Below are positions 26,241-35,231 of a stretch of 64,000 nt of DNA, piece by piece. Position 1 is the first letter of the stretch. Every line of letters starts with the position of its first letter. This DNA is from Candidatus Izemoplasma sp. GTDB taxonomy: Bacteria; Bacillota_I; Bacilli_A; Izemoplasmatales; Izemoplasmataceae. The DNA lies in NCBI GenBank assembly GCA_036172455.1, contig JAXKVY010000001.1:496001-560000 (forward strand), in the 5' to 3' direction. The notes beneath the pieces are model-generated. The model was given only the letters and a program-made list of their open reading frames with translations. It was not told where the DNA came from and made no database searches. A program made the position numbers and the translations under genes.

Positions 26241-27082
26241 TATTTACGTAAGTGTATGTGTTTATTAGTCGAAGATGCGCTTAACTCAGTAATGTCATCA
26301 AATTTTTCACCATCTGTTTGGGCAATTTGGGGGCTGTTGAATATAACAGAGATGTTATGACATTTTGTACTGAAAACGTATTTTTTAAATTTAGTATGGA
26401 GTCCGAGATAGACAGTAATAAAGATAAAAAATAACAATATTTTTGGTATGGAGTGAATAATGATGATATCGAGTTGATCATCAGATAGATTAGCGTTAGG
26501 TGTCATTTTCATTCCCCCACCAACAAATTTGCCATTATTGATCATGATAGAATAGGTTTTATTAAATGTGTAAGGTATATCATCAATAACACATCTTGCT
26601 TGGTCAGGGACATAATTAATCATTGCCTTTAGTGTTGATAAGTAATAGGTAAATTTTCCTTTATTATGAGCTTTATCAACATAATCAATAACAAGACCAT
26701 CAATGCCAATACCTGCACCATTCATGAAGTATCGTGTGGTATTATCTAGAGACACTTGCATAATCGTTTGAGCTTTGCTGTCTTGGTCTTTTAAGGTTCT
26801 TAAATAGTCATTGCCGGATCCATTACGTTTGATATAAATCTCTTGTTTAATATCTTCATTGTAAAGACTGTTGATCATAAAGTTGATTGTGCCATCACCA
26901 CCGAGTAAGATGATGTTATCGATATGGTCTTTATCTCTTAAGTAAAGCTTAATATCATCAATTTTTAAAAGACTTTTTAGACGAAACGGATATTGATGTT
27001 TTTTATAGTAACGAACTAGCTTATGTGTTTGTACGTTACTGCGGCTATTTTTAGATTTGGGGTTGTACAAAATTAGATCCAT
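26219..27082 (-). CDS. Diacylglycerol/lipid kinase family protein
   Basis: The 287-residue protein has the DAGK catalytic layout: an N-terminal LILYNPKSKNSRS segment, ILLGGDGTINFMINSL with the GGDGT nucleotide-binding motif, and NGSGNDYLRTL. A DgkB/YegS-like C-terminal half contains NNGKFVGGGMKMTPNANLSDDQLDI. Members phosphorylate diacylglycerol or related lipids at the membrane; the substrate here is not fixed by sequence. I chose ATG 27082, with aaggag 8 bases upstream, over the GTG nine bases earlier. It is transcribed divergently from tsaE. Confidence 0.93.
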   Translation of the reverse strand: MDLILYNPKSKNSRSNVQTHKLVRYYKKHQYPFRLKSLLKIDDIKLYLRDKDHIDNIILLGGDGTINFMINSLYNEDIKQEIYIKRNGSGNDYLRTLKDQDSKAQTIMQVSLDNTTRYFMNGAGIGIDGLVIDYVDKAHNKGKFTYYLSTLKAMINYVPDQARCVIDDIPYTFNKTYSIMINNGKFVGGGMKMTPNANLSDDQLDIIIIHSIPKILLFFIFITVYLGLHTKFKKYVFSTKCHNISVIFNSPQIAQTDGEKFDDITELSASSTNKHIHLRKYRKTHSN

Positions 27083-27140
27083 ACCAATCACTCCTTGGGT
27101 GTATTATATCACATATACTATATATATTATTAGATAAGTA

Positions 27141-27149
27141 TGTTATAAT
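27141..27149 (+). promoter_or_regulatory. Extended -10 promoter of the tsaE operon
   Basis: TGTTATAAT, a perfect extended -10 with no good -35, lies about 30 bases before tsaE. It may drive the long run of genes that follows. Confidence 0.55.
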
Positions 27150-27179
27150 TTTTAATAAGAATTAATTATGGTGATAAAA

Positions 27180-27626
27180 ATGAGAAAAGCGTTTATTATT
27201 GAAAATTTATCAGAGATGGAATCCTTAGCTAAGGCATTATCTAGACATTTATTTCCAGGTTTTGTACTGTGTCTAGAAGGTGATTTAGGGGCTGGTAAAA
27301 CGACATTTACTAAGTTCTTAGGAAAACATATGGGCATTACAGATACAATTAACTCGCCAACGTTCACAATTCTTAAAATCTATGAGCATGAATTACCCTT
27401 ATACCATATGGATGTCTACCGTTTGCAAGGGATAGGTGCTGATTATGATCTAGAAGAATATATTTATGATGATGGCGTCTGTGTTATTGAATGGTATCAG
27501 CATATTATTGAAAGTTTACCAGAAGATTTTTTAGCCATGACAATCACGATAGCCAATAACAAAAGACGAGTTATTTTGGAAGGAAGTGGCGAATATGAAC
27601 ACATCATTTCATCGATTGATTATTGA
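27180..27626 (+). CDS. tsaE: tRNA threonylcarbamoyladenosine biosynthesis ATPase TsaE
   Basis: TsaE is the ATPase that drives cycles of the TsaB-TsaD complex in t6A37 tRNA modification. The 148-residue product has the P-loop GDLGAGKTTFTKFLG near residue 35, the NSPTFTILKIYEH segment and the DVYRL motif, with an EWYQHI element later. ATG 27180 fits ggtgat upstream. It overlaps tsaB by 32 bases, so translation of the two is tied together. Confidence 0.95.
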   Translation: MRKAFIIENLSEMESLAKALSRHLFPGFVLCLEGDLGAGKTTFTKFLGKHMGITDTINSPTFTILKIYEHELPLYHMDVYRLQGIGADYDLEEYIYDDGVCVIEWYQHIIESLPEDFLAMTITIANNKRRVILEGSGEYEHIISSIDY

Positions 27627-28206
27627 TTCCGCAACACCTTATTTGTACGTTGCACTATTAGAGGGAAATCGCTCCATTCAAACATATTATAAAAAAGGCG
27701 ATAATAATCATTCTGAAGTTCTTATGCCGACTGTTGAAACGTTATTTAAAGATAGTGGACTATCGATTAATGATATTGATGAAGTCATTGTAGGTATTGG
27801 ACCAGGTAGTTATACAGGCGTACGTATTGGTGTTGTGGTGGCTAAAATGATTGCATGGAATCAACGGATTACCATTAAGACAGTGAGTTCATTAGCCCTT
27901 ATGGCATCATCTGAATCTTCTGATGGATATATCCTCGCACATATTGATGCACGGAGAAAAAATGCATTTATGGGCTTATATCTTAAACAAAACGGTTTAA
28001 TTGAACCAATAGGTGATGAGGTGTTTATGTCTTCAAAAGCCTTTCAAGAGAAAGTTCCATACCCCTTTACAATCGTAGAGTCGGGGGAGCCTGATCCTAA
28101 AGTATTGCTTGCATCTAACATATTAACACCAGTTGAGAATGTACATCATTTAGCCCCGAATTATTTACGAAAGACAGAAGCAGAGAGAAACTTAAGTAAT
28201 TCATAG
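27595..28206 (+). CDS. tsaB: tRNA t6A biosynthesis protein TsaB
   Basis: TsaB is the inactive paralogue of TsaD and forms the core heterodimer with it. The 203-residue protein has the ASKHA-type start (LIIDSATPYLYVAL), the HSEVLMPTVE motif, and the VGIGPGSYTGVRIGV segment typical of TsaB. ATG 27595 follows aaggaagtgg; the longer frame to GTG 27586 overlaps that site. Its usual downstream partner genes rimI and tsaD are 18.4 kb away, behind the ABC/LRR block. Confidence 0.95.
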   Translation: MNTSFHRLIIDSATPYLYVALLEGNRSIQTYYKKGDNNHSEVLMPTVETLFKDSGLSINDIDEVIVGIGPGSYTGVRIGVVVAKMIAWNQRITIKTVSSLALMASSESSDGYILAHIDARRKNAFMGLYLKQNGLIEPIGDEVFMSSKAFQEKVPYPFTIVESGEPDPKVLLASNILTPVENVHHLAPNYLRKTEAERNLSNS

Positions 28207-28222
28207 GATTTTCATATGTATT

Positions 28223-28231
28223 TGATATAAT
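28223..28231 (+). promoter_or_regulatory. Possible internal promoter before the ABC/LRR block
   Basis: TGATATAAT is a perfect extended -10 in the 46-base gap after tsaB, 22 bases before the first ABC gene. The -35 is poor. If active, the block can be expressed apart from tsaEB. Confidence 0.5.
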
Positions 28232-28252
28232 TGCCGATAGGTGGTGATTTGG

Positions 28253-29710
28253 TTGAGTATTCTTCATATAGAGAACCTTCATAAAACATATAAAAATGGC
28301 ACAACAAAGACACATGTTTTAAAAGGGATTGATTTAGATATTGAGGAAGGTAGTTTTGTTTCGATCTTAGGTAGAAGTGGATCGGGTAAAACGACTCTTT
28401 TGAATGTCATAAGTACCTTGTTAGATTTTGACAAGGGAACCATTATTATTGATGGAGAAGATGTTCAAAAAGCCAAAAACAAAAAACTTAATAGTATTCG
28501 AAATAATTATATTGGTTTTGTTTTTCAAGACTTTAATCTTGTGAATGAAATGAGTATTTTGGATAATGTGGCAACACCATTAATTTTAAATGGCGTTGCT
28601 TTTAGAAAAGCTAGGGAAAAAGCTAAAGAAGCGTTAGAAGATGTTGGATTAGGTCAATATACCAAAGTAAGACCACCAGAACTTTCAGGTGGGCAACAAC
28701 AACGTGTTGCGATTGCTCGTGCAATTGTAAATGATCAAAAAATACTGCTTTGTGATGAACCGACTGGCGCGTTGGATGATTACACAGCAACAGAGATACT
28801 AAACATATTAAAACGCTTATCAAAGACCAAGACAGTGATTATGGTTACGCATGATGAAGAGTTTGCTAAAAAATATAGTGATCGTCTCATTATGCTTGTG
28901 GATGGAAAAATTGTAAAAGATTATACAACTGAAGATGGAAAACTATTTAATGCAGAAATTGTCGAGGATAGAGCCTTGAGAATACGTTCTGCAGGTTTTT
29001 TAAATCTTTTGATGTACTCTTTTCTAAGTATGGATATTGATAAAAAGAAATTCGGGAAAACGTTTAAGACATTTAGCCTGTCATTAACGCTTTTCATTGT
29101 GATTAGTATTATCAATGAGAATCTAGATGTTTTTACAGAGCGTTATCTCGACTTTTTTGTGACCAGAGAGGTTGCAAATACTAATGTTTTGCTTGATTTT
29201 GTTTATCAGTTTTTTGAACAAAACGTTACGGTATTGGTCCAAACAATCTTGTTTATTTTAATTGGGTTTTGTGTAGTGTCATATCTATTTGTGTTCACCA
29301 TTAATATCATAAATAAGAAAAGGGAAATCGCTGTACTAAAAGCATTTGGGGCATCACAAGAAGCGATTGCTATTCTCTTTATGTTACGCCCGATCAAGTT
29401 TACATTAGCTATTTTTAAAGATACTTTAATCTATACTGTCATACTCATGCTTTTGGTGAACGGCATCTTAAACTTTAGGGCATTATTTTATACGGAGTAT
29501 CTTAGTTTTGTAGCAAATATATTTATTGTTTCATTTAATTTAATTAAAGCATTTGTCATTAATTCCACTACTCCAATAGACTTTCCATTGTTATTGAAAC
29601 ATATCTATCCGATATTTTTACTTGTTTTAGGATTATTTATGATAGGTAGTTTACTGCCTGCATATTATATTTCTAAAAGTGACACAATAAGGATGTTGGC
29701 AAAAGAATGA
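28253..29710 (+). CDS. ABC transporter ATPase-FtsX permease fusion 1 (short ectodomain)
   Basis: Residues 1-225 of 485 are a MacB/LolD-type ATPase: Walker A GRSGSGKTT near 40, signature LSGGQQQRV, Walker B ILLCDEP, and THD for the H-loop. The C-terminal half has four hydrophobic segments (about 274-292, 325-352, 385-408, 452-475). The FtsX-type cytoplasmic loop KKREIAVLKAFGAS follows the second. Only a short stretch lies between the first two helices, unlike the three following paralogues. I place the start at TTG 28253, because aggtggtgat is upstream. The stop overlaps the next gene by four bases. It is the first gene of the block; substrate unknown. Confidence 0.88.
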   Translation: MSILHIENLHKTYKNGTTKTHVLKGIDLDIEEGSFVSILGRSGSGKTTLLNVISTLLDFDKGTIIIDGEDVQKAKNKKLNSIRNNYIGFVFQDFNLVNEMSILDNVATPLILNGVAFRKAREKAKEALEDVGLGQYTKVRPPELSGGQQQRVAIARAIVNDQKILLCDEPTGALDDYTATEILNILKRLSKTKTVIMVTHDEEFAKKYSDRLIMLVDGKIVKDYTTEDGKLFNAEIVEDRALRIRSAGFLNLLMYSFLSMDIDKKKFGKTFKTFSLSLTLFIVISIINENLDVFTERYLDFFVTREVANTNVLLDFVYQFFEQNVTVLVQTILFILIGFCVVSYLFVFTINIINKKREIAVLKAFGASQEAIAILFMLRPIKFTLAIFKDTLIYTVILMLLVNGILNFRALFYTEYLSFVANIFIVSFNLIKAFVINSTTPIDFPLLLKHIYPIFLLVLGLFMIGSLLPAYYISKSDTIRMLAKE

Positions 29711-32700
29711 TACGTTTAAAAAACTTAACTAAAGTCTATGAGACAATTAATTACAACATTATTGCACTAAGTGATTTAACAATGACATTTGATATCGGAG
29801 AAGTTATTGTATTACTTGGTAAAAGCGGAAGTGGAAAAAGTACATTATTAAATATTATTGGCGGATTTGATCGAGATTATGTCGGAGAATGCCAGATTCT
29901 TGATACGGATTTAAAAAGCAAGAGTGAACGGGATATGGATACGGCCCGCAAACGACATATTGGTTTTGTTTTTCAGCAATACATTCTATTAAATAATCTT
30001 ACTGTCATTGAAAATGTTGAGTTAGCACTGAGAGTAAGTGGGGTTGTTAATGCGGGAAGCCGAAGACGGGCAGCAAAACATGCCTTAAAGCTTGTTGGGT
30101 TAGAGGAGCATATGAATAAGTTCCCTCATCAAATATCAGGAGGACAAAAACAACGCGTCGCAATTGCACGAGCTTTTGTTAAAAACCCAGACATTATTAT
30201 AGCGGATGAACCAACAGCGGCTTTAGACAGCCGAACATCTAAAGAGATTTTAGATTTACTTGCAGATTTATGTCGTAATAAGCTTTTAATTATTGCGACA
30301 CATAATAAATCCATTGTCAGGGATTATGCTTCACGTGTTATTGAATTAAGAAGTGGGTATGTTGTTAGAAATCAGTTAATTACAGACCCTTCTAAAGTTC
30401 ATGTTGATGAATTAGACTTAGTGATTGATAAAGAAATAGAAGATGATGATGAAAAGATTCAAAAACTTATCGAAGTAGAAAAAACTGTATCTGACGAGAA
30501 TAAATCAACTGTTTTAAAAGATATGGGGTTAAATATTGAGAACTTCAGACTAAATAATGATCAACCATTCAGTATTGATGAAGAACTAAAAAAGCGTATT
30601 ATTAAAGAGCATATGCACAATTCTAAGTTATCCACACGAATTTACCGGTTTTTACAAACATCTGATAAGTTTTATGGTAAGAAGTCATACGCTAATAAGG
30701 CGTTTTTCAGGAATATTGGCCTTCATTTATTTAGTGCTATTATCTTTGCGATATTTTTACTGACAATTGTATTTGGCCTCAATTTTGTTTCAGAAACATT
30801 TGGTGGATTTAATGAAAAAGCCTTATATAAGAGAAACATGAACAATAATAATCATGTCTATTTCGCCCCAAGTGAATTTACCATGGAAGATTATGAGACA
30901 ACACTCTATGATTCAATGGAACAACCATTCATCAATGATTTTTCACAAACTGAACTTAATCGCAATGATTTTTATGAGGTCCTTTTAAGTGATCCATATG
31001 TGGAATACCAATATTACCAAGATAAATTACTATATTTAGACCAAGAATTATCTCAATATGGTGCGATTAACCTGTACTATAACAATGCCAGTATTATTAT
31101 GCGAGAAGACAATCCTGACATCATTTTTGAACCACTACAATATCAGTATCAAAATATTGTTACATTTCCTGAACCATATGTATATGTTAGTAGCTTTATG
31201 GATACTGAGTTAGAAGAAAATAAGATATATCAGTTTAATTACTTATACGCTGAAAATAATGAAGCGATCTTAACAAACCACTTACTCGAAGGTGGAGAAT
31301 TACCAGATGAGGTAAATGAGATTGTTGTGCCTGTAGCGTATTTGTTTCAGTATGAGATTTTAAATCCAAGTGATTTCAAAGATGATTATGGGAATGATTT
31401 AAGAATGATACCATCCGAACGTATACAAGAAGCGTTCGATAACTTAAACCCAGAACAAAAAACGATTGATATCACTAAAACAACTGTGACTTTTAATGAT
31501 GCCACAGAAGGCTATAATGAGACATATACTACGTCTACAGAAACATTTAACATTGTTGGTTTAATTAATTTTGATGGAGATATCAATCCTGAATTGGCCT
31601 TACGGGAAGATTTATATATTCCAAATGCGGCATCTCAACATTTTAGTTTTATTGTCAGTAAAGCATCAGAAGAGCAAGTTAATTTTGACATTATTGATAA
31701 TGTCTCTGACAAGATGTTTACTAAAAGCATCCAATATGCCGAAATTAATAACGAAAACTATGAGCGCTACAATGTGAGCGATTTAGAAGAAATATTTGAA
31801 ACAGAATATCAAAACACGATGTATAGTGCATTCTCAGATAATTTCTCAGAGTGGATTGATACATTAAATTCTGCAACTGCATTGGTGAGTGCCTATGTGC
31901 AAGATGATTTAGCAGGATTAAACCCTGATGGTAGTTTTTTAGATACAGAAATTGACAATGCTATGTTCGAAGGACTAACTTACCGTGATTTGTTACGATA
32001 TTATATTGCGGATCATATGGCTGTCATCAGTGATGAAGCAGAATTTAACTATCTATGTCCTTCTTGTGATTTTGACAATCGTAGTATTGAGTCACTTTAT
32101 CTTGTAGCGATGGACGCCTACCCAAGAATCAAACAAAGTAGTGAATATGTCGATATGCTGGAACATTATGGCGATGTGAGAAGACTCACCTATCAAGAGA
32201 GTACAAATTATATTATGTATCAAGAATATGCACACCGTTTTAATAACCACTTCTATGAAACAGCACAGTCTCAAACATACGAACTCTCTTTAGTAAGTGC
32301 ATTCGAAGAAGAAAGAGGCAGTATTACATCGCTAGTATACGTCGTTTTACCACGTGTACTTATTGAAAATATGCCATTCTTGGATACGTTTGTATCAATG
32401 ATCGAACGTATGGAGGCCAATCAATCATTCCAAAACGTTATGCAACAAACTAACCTCGATTTATTAATCAGTAGTATCAGCACGAACGCGATAAGAAGTA
32501 TGGTAATGATTATCTTGTATATTGTTATCTATTTAGCACTGACATTATCGATTGTGTTCTTGAGTTTCGTACTCATTAATCTATATGGCAATATTTATGA
32601 GACTGCGACCCGCAAAAGGGTCCGGGAATTGGCTAGTTTACGTGTTTTAGGAACTAGTTATGATGATATACATGATATGGTTAAAATTGAAAATAAGCGA

Positions 32701-32982
32701 GTAGCATTATTTAGTTATCTCTTATTTGCACTCACGCTATTTGGTCTAAGTCGATTAGACTTATTTGTAGCAGCGCCAATAGAACATTTCTATATGCCAT
32801 TATTTGGCTTGTTCTTTGACTTTAATTTATATGATGTTTTTGTCATTAATCCTATGGTTATTGCATTTGCCACATTGTTGTTCTACTTCTTTATCTATCG
32901 CTTTATTATTCGTAAAGTTTCAACCAAAAAAATACAAAATATCGATACGATTCGAGCAATTAGGGATGGTGAGAACGTATGA
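29707..32982 (+). CDS. ABC transporter ATPase-FtsX permease fusion 2 (largest ectodomain)
   Basis: This 1091-residue protein starts with an intact ATPase ([29 protein letters not shown]). An acidic linker of about 100 residues follows. Helix one is near 338-362, an extracellular region of about 560 residues runs from 363 to 925, and three more helices lie near 932-958, 1000-1018 and 1048-1070. The loop RKRVRELASLRVLGTS after helix two is the FtsX/MacB signature. The ectodomain is rich in Tyr, Asp and Asn, has a CPSCDF pair, and is not a domain I recognise. Topology matches type VII (MacB-like) ABC proteins, which move a periplasmic or surface domain rather than carry a solute across the membrane. 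It overlaps its neighbours by 4 bases on both sides. Confidence 0.88.
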   Translation: MIRLKNLTKVYETINYNIIALSDLTMTFDIGEVIVLLGKSGSGKSTLLNIIGGFDRDYVGECQILDTDLKSKSERDMDTARKRHIGFVFQQYILLNNLTVIENVELALRVSGVVNAGSRRRAAKHALKLVGLEEHMNKFPHQISGGQKQRVAIARAFVKNPDIIIADEPTAALDSRTSKEILDLLADLCRNKLLIIATHNKSIVRDYASRVIELRSGYVVRNQLITDPSKVHVDELDLVIDKEIEDDDEKIQKLIEVEKTVSDENKSTVLKDMGLNIENFRLNNDQPFSIDEELKKRIIKEHMHNSKLSTRIYRFLQTSDKFYGKKSYANKAFFRNIGLHLFSAIIFAIFLLTIVFGLNFVSETFGGFNEKALYKRNMNNNNHVYFAPSEFTMEDYETTLYDSMEQPFINDFSQTELNRNDFYEVLLSDPYVEYQYYQDKLLYLDQELSQYGAINLYYNNASIIMREDNPDIIFEPLQYQYQNIVTFPEPYVYVSSFMDTELEENKIYQFNYLYAENNEAILTNHLLEGGELPDEVNEIVVPVAYLFQYEILNPSDFKDDYGNDLRMIPSERIQEAFDNLNPEQKTIDITKTTVTFNDATEGYNETYTTSTETFNIVGLINFDGDINPELALREDLYIPNAASQHFSFIVSKASEEQVNFDIIDNVSDKMFTKSIQYAEINNENYERYNVSDLEEIFETEYQNTMYSAFSDNFSEWIDTLNSATALVSAYVQDDLAGLNPDGSFLDTEIDNAMFEGLTYRDLLRYYIADHMAVISDEAEFNYLCPSCDFDNRSIESLYLVAMDAYPRIKQSSEYVDMLEHYGDVRRLTYQESTNYIMYQEYAHRFNNHFYETAQSQTYELSLVSAFEEERGSITSLVYVVLPRVLIENMPFLDTFVSMIERMEANQSFQNVMQQTNLDLLISSISTNAIRSMVMIILYIVIYLALTLSIVFLSFVLINLYGNIYETATRKRVRELASLRVLGTSYDDIHDMVKIENKRVALFSYLLFALTLFGLSRLDLFVAAPIEHFYMPLFGLFFDFNLYDVFVINPMVIAFATLLFYFFIYRFIIRKVSTKKIQNIDTIRAIRDGENV

Positions 32983-35225
32983 TAGAAATCCGCGACCTAG
33001 AAAAGATATATTATACAAAAGAACGTGATTATATTGCCTTAAAAGATGTTAACTTAACGTTTGAACCAGGTGAATTTATCGCTGTTTTAGGCGAGAGTGG
33101 TAGTGGCAAAACAACATTTCTAAATATGATCAGTGGTGTTGATAAAAAAACTGATGGTGAGATCTTATTTAATGAGGAAAATACCAATAAGTGGAAAGAT
33201 AAAAAATGGCGTGAGATCAGAAACACAGAGATTGGCTTCATTTTCCAACGGTTTAACTTGATTGAACATTTAACAGTGATGGAAAATGTAACACTACCGC
33301 TTATTTTAACCGGGAGCGACGATAAAGTCGCAAAAGAGATTGCGAGTAGATTATTAAAAGAAGTCGGACTAGAAAGCACAGAGGAGAAACTAGCAAGTGA
33401 GTTATCTGGTGGACAACGGCAACGTGTTGCTATTGCAAGAACGATTATTATCAATCCAACAGTTATTTTAGCTGATGAACCTACGGGGGCATTAGATAGC
33501 ACCACAGCTAAAGAAATTATGGCTCTTTTACAACACTTTGCACCAGGTAGAATTATCATCATGGTTACCCATGATGAAGATTTAGCTTATGACAATGCCA
33601 CGCGTGTTGTCAGACTTCATGATGGCAAAGTCATTAGTGATGAGATTGTTAAAGAAAAGAACGCAAGTAAGCGACTTACCACAGATTCGTTATTGTCTTA
33701 TGAGACGAAAATCACACGACGAAAACGTAAGCATTTAATGAAACAATTTCCTGAGTTAGAGGGGCAACTCCAAGTAGGCGACACAACGAAAGTGCCACTA
33801 CATCGGAAATACATTGCGAATAATCCTGTATTTACACGCAAAATTGCACGAGAGAACTACCGCCAAAAACACGCGATTAATCGACGTATTTTATGGAGTT
33901 TTGTGATTGGCATTAGTTTGTTACTTATTGTTAATATTGTGATGAAAAATATTACAGCTTATAATTTTCATTTATTTGACATTAATAACAACTATGAACA
34001 GTATTTAGTCACTGATATTGGCCCATATGATGAGAATACAACGACAGAAGATGCGCATATTCAAGCATTGATGTCCTCGCTTCAAGCTGAAGAGAATGTA
34101 GATAATGTTTATATATATTATGAACATTATGTTCAGGAACTCTACATCGCAACGACGAATAATTTTTATAGTTCAGATGCTGGAGAACGGACCTATAACA
34201 CGGGGGTTTATAGCCCGCGTATCACAACTTTAGGATCAACGACAATACAAAAAGAAGACTTTTATTTGAGTGATCAAATCTATGTTGGAGATTTTCCTGA
34301 CCCAGAGGCAGATATACCTGAAGTATTGATTAGTAGTGAGTATCTATTATCACAATTTCTTGGGATTAGTTTAAATGAAAGTTTAAACGACGGAATTAAT
34401 ACATCAAGTATACGGCTTGAAGGGTTTATTGATAAGACATTATACATCTGTGGTGAAACCGTTAAATTAGGGGATACAGAACCGAATGTGACGATTGTGA
34501 AGGATTCCTGTTTCGCCTATACCATATCCGGTATTTTAAATAGTTATTATCAAGGTATTAATTATGTGGGTAATATCTATATGTATAATGATGGCTTTGA
34601 AGATTATGTTACATATTTGAAAGAAGATAAAGGATTTACCCGTGCAGATGAATATTATGATAAGTACATTGCACTCACCCCTGTGAACGTCAAAGAGCCA
34701 TTAGATATTACACAATTAAATACAACATATGATATTTCAGTTGAAAACTCAGAATTTAGACAATATCAAGAAACACGGGATTTAGAGCTTATGTTAGAGT
34801 ATATGTATTATGCCATTTTTGCGAGCTTATTTGTGATAAGTGGTACAGTCGCAGTAAATATTGTGATTTCTAGTATTCATGAACGGATACGGGAAATCGG
34901 GATTTATTCAAGTATTGGCGTTAGTAAGAAAAGTATTCGAAATATGTTTGTATTTGAAACAGTAGAAACAGCTATTAGAATCTTATTTATGACAGGATTA
35001 TTATACGGACTTATAGTGTTTTCTTTCCGTTATTTTTACCGATTCGTTGTAGTGGATTTAACAACACTAGAACCTTTATTTGGCTATAACCCTGTGTTTA
35101 GCTATGAAACAACATTTAGTATAGGTGTCATTATTGGCGCAGTCGTATTTTTATTTGTTAGTGTGTTAGTCCCATCCTTTAAAGCGGCTAACATGCGTGC
35201 TATTGATGCCTTGAGAAGTGGGTGA
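32979..35225 (+). CDS. ABC transporter ATPase-FtsX permease fusion 3
   Basis: The 748-residue protein has a complete ATPase ([31 protein letters not shown]) and a basic cytoplasmic linker. The first helix is near residue 302. An extracellular domain of about 280 residues contains two separated Cys (near YICGETV and DSCFAY). Three C-terminal helices follow, with the FtsX loop HERIREIGIYSSIGVS between helices two and three. The start overlaps the end of gene 2 by four bases and gene 4 starts six bases after its stop. It probably pairs with another of the four fusions, since each carries one ATPase and one permease unit. Confidence 0.88.
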   Translation: MIEIRDLEKIYYTKERDYIALKDVNLTFEPGEFIAVLGESGSGKTTFLNMISGVDKKTDGEILFNEENTNKWKDKKWREIRNTEIGFIFQRFNLIEHLTVMENVTLPLILTGSDDKVAKEIASRLLKEVGLESTEEKLASELSGGQRQRVAIARTIIINPTVILADEPTGALDSTTAKEIMALLQHFAPGRIIIMVTHDEDLAYDNATRVVRLHDGKVISDEIVKEKNASKRLTTDSLLSYETKITRRKRKHLMKQFPELEGQLQVGDTTKVPLHRKYIANNPVFTRKIARENYRQKHAINRRILWSFVIGISLLLIVNIVMKNITAYNFHLFDINNNYEQYLVTDIGPYDENTTTEDAHIQALMSSLQAEENVDNVYIYYEHYVQELYIATTNNFYSSDAGERTYNTGVYSPRITTLGSTTIQKEDFYLSDQIYVGDFPDPEADIPEVLISSEYLLSQFLGISLNESLNDGINTSSIRLEGFIDKTLYICGETVKLGDTEPNVTIVKDSCFAYTISGILNSYYQGINYVGNIYMYNDGFEDYVTYLKEDKGFTRADEYYDKYIALTPVNVKEPLDITQLNTTYDISVENSEFRQYQETRDLELMLEYMYYAIFASLFVISGTVAVNIVISSIHERIREIGIYSSIGVSKKSIRNMFVFETVETAIRILFMTGLLYGLIVFSFRYFYRFVVVDLTTLEPLFGYNPVFSYETTFSIGVIIGAVVFLFVSVLVPSFKAANMRAIDALRSG

Positions 35226-35231
35226 TTAGGT

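Noticed and set aside
33029-33562. Minus-strand 177-codon frame opposite an ABC ATPase domain
   Set aside because: This is a shadow of the conserved ATPase on the plus strand. Similar shadows occur under the other ABC genes.
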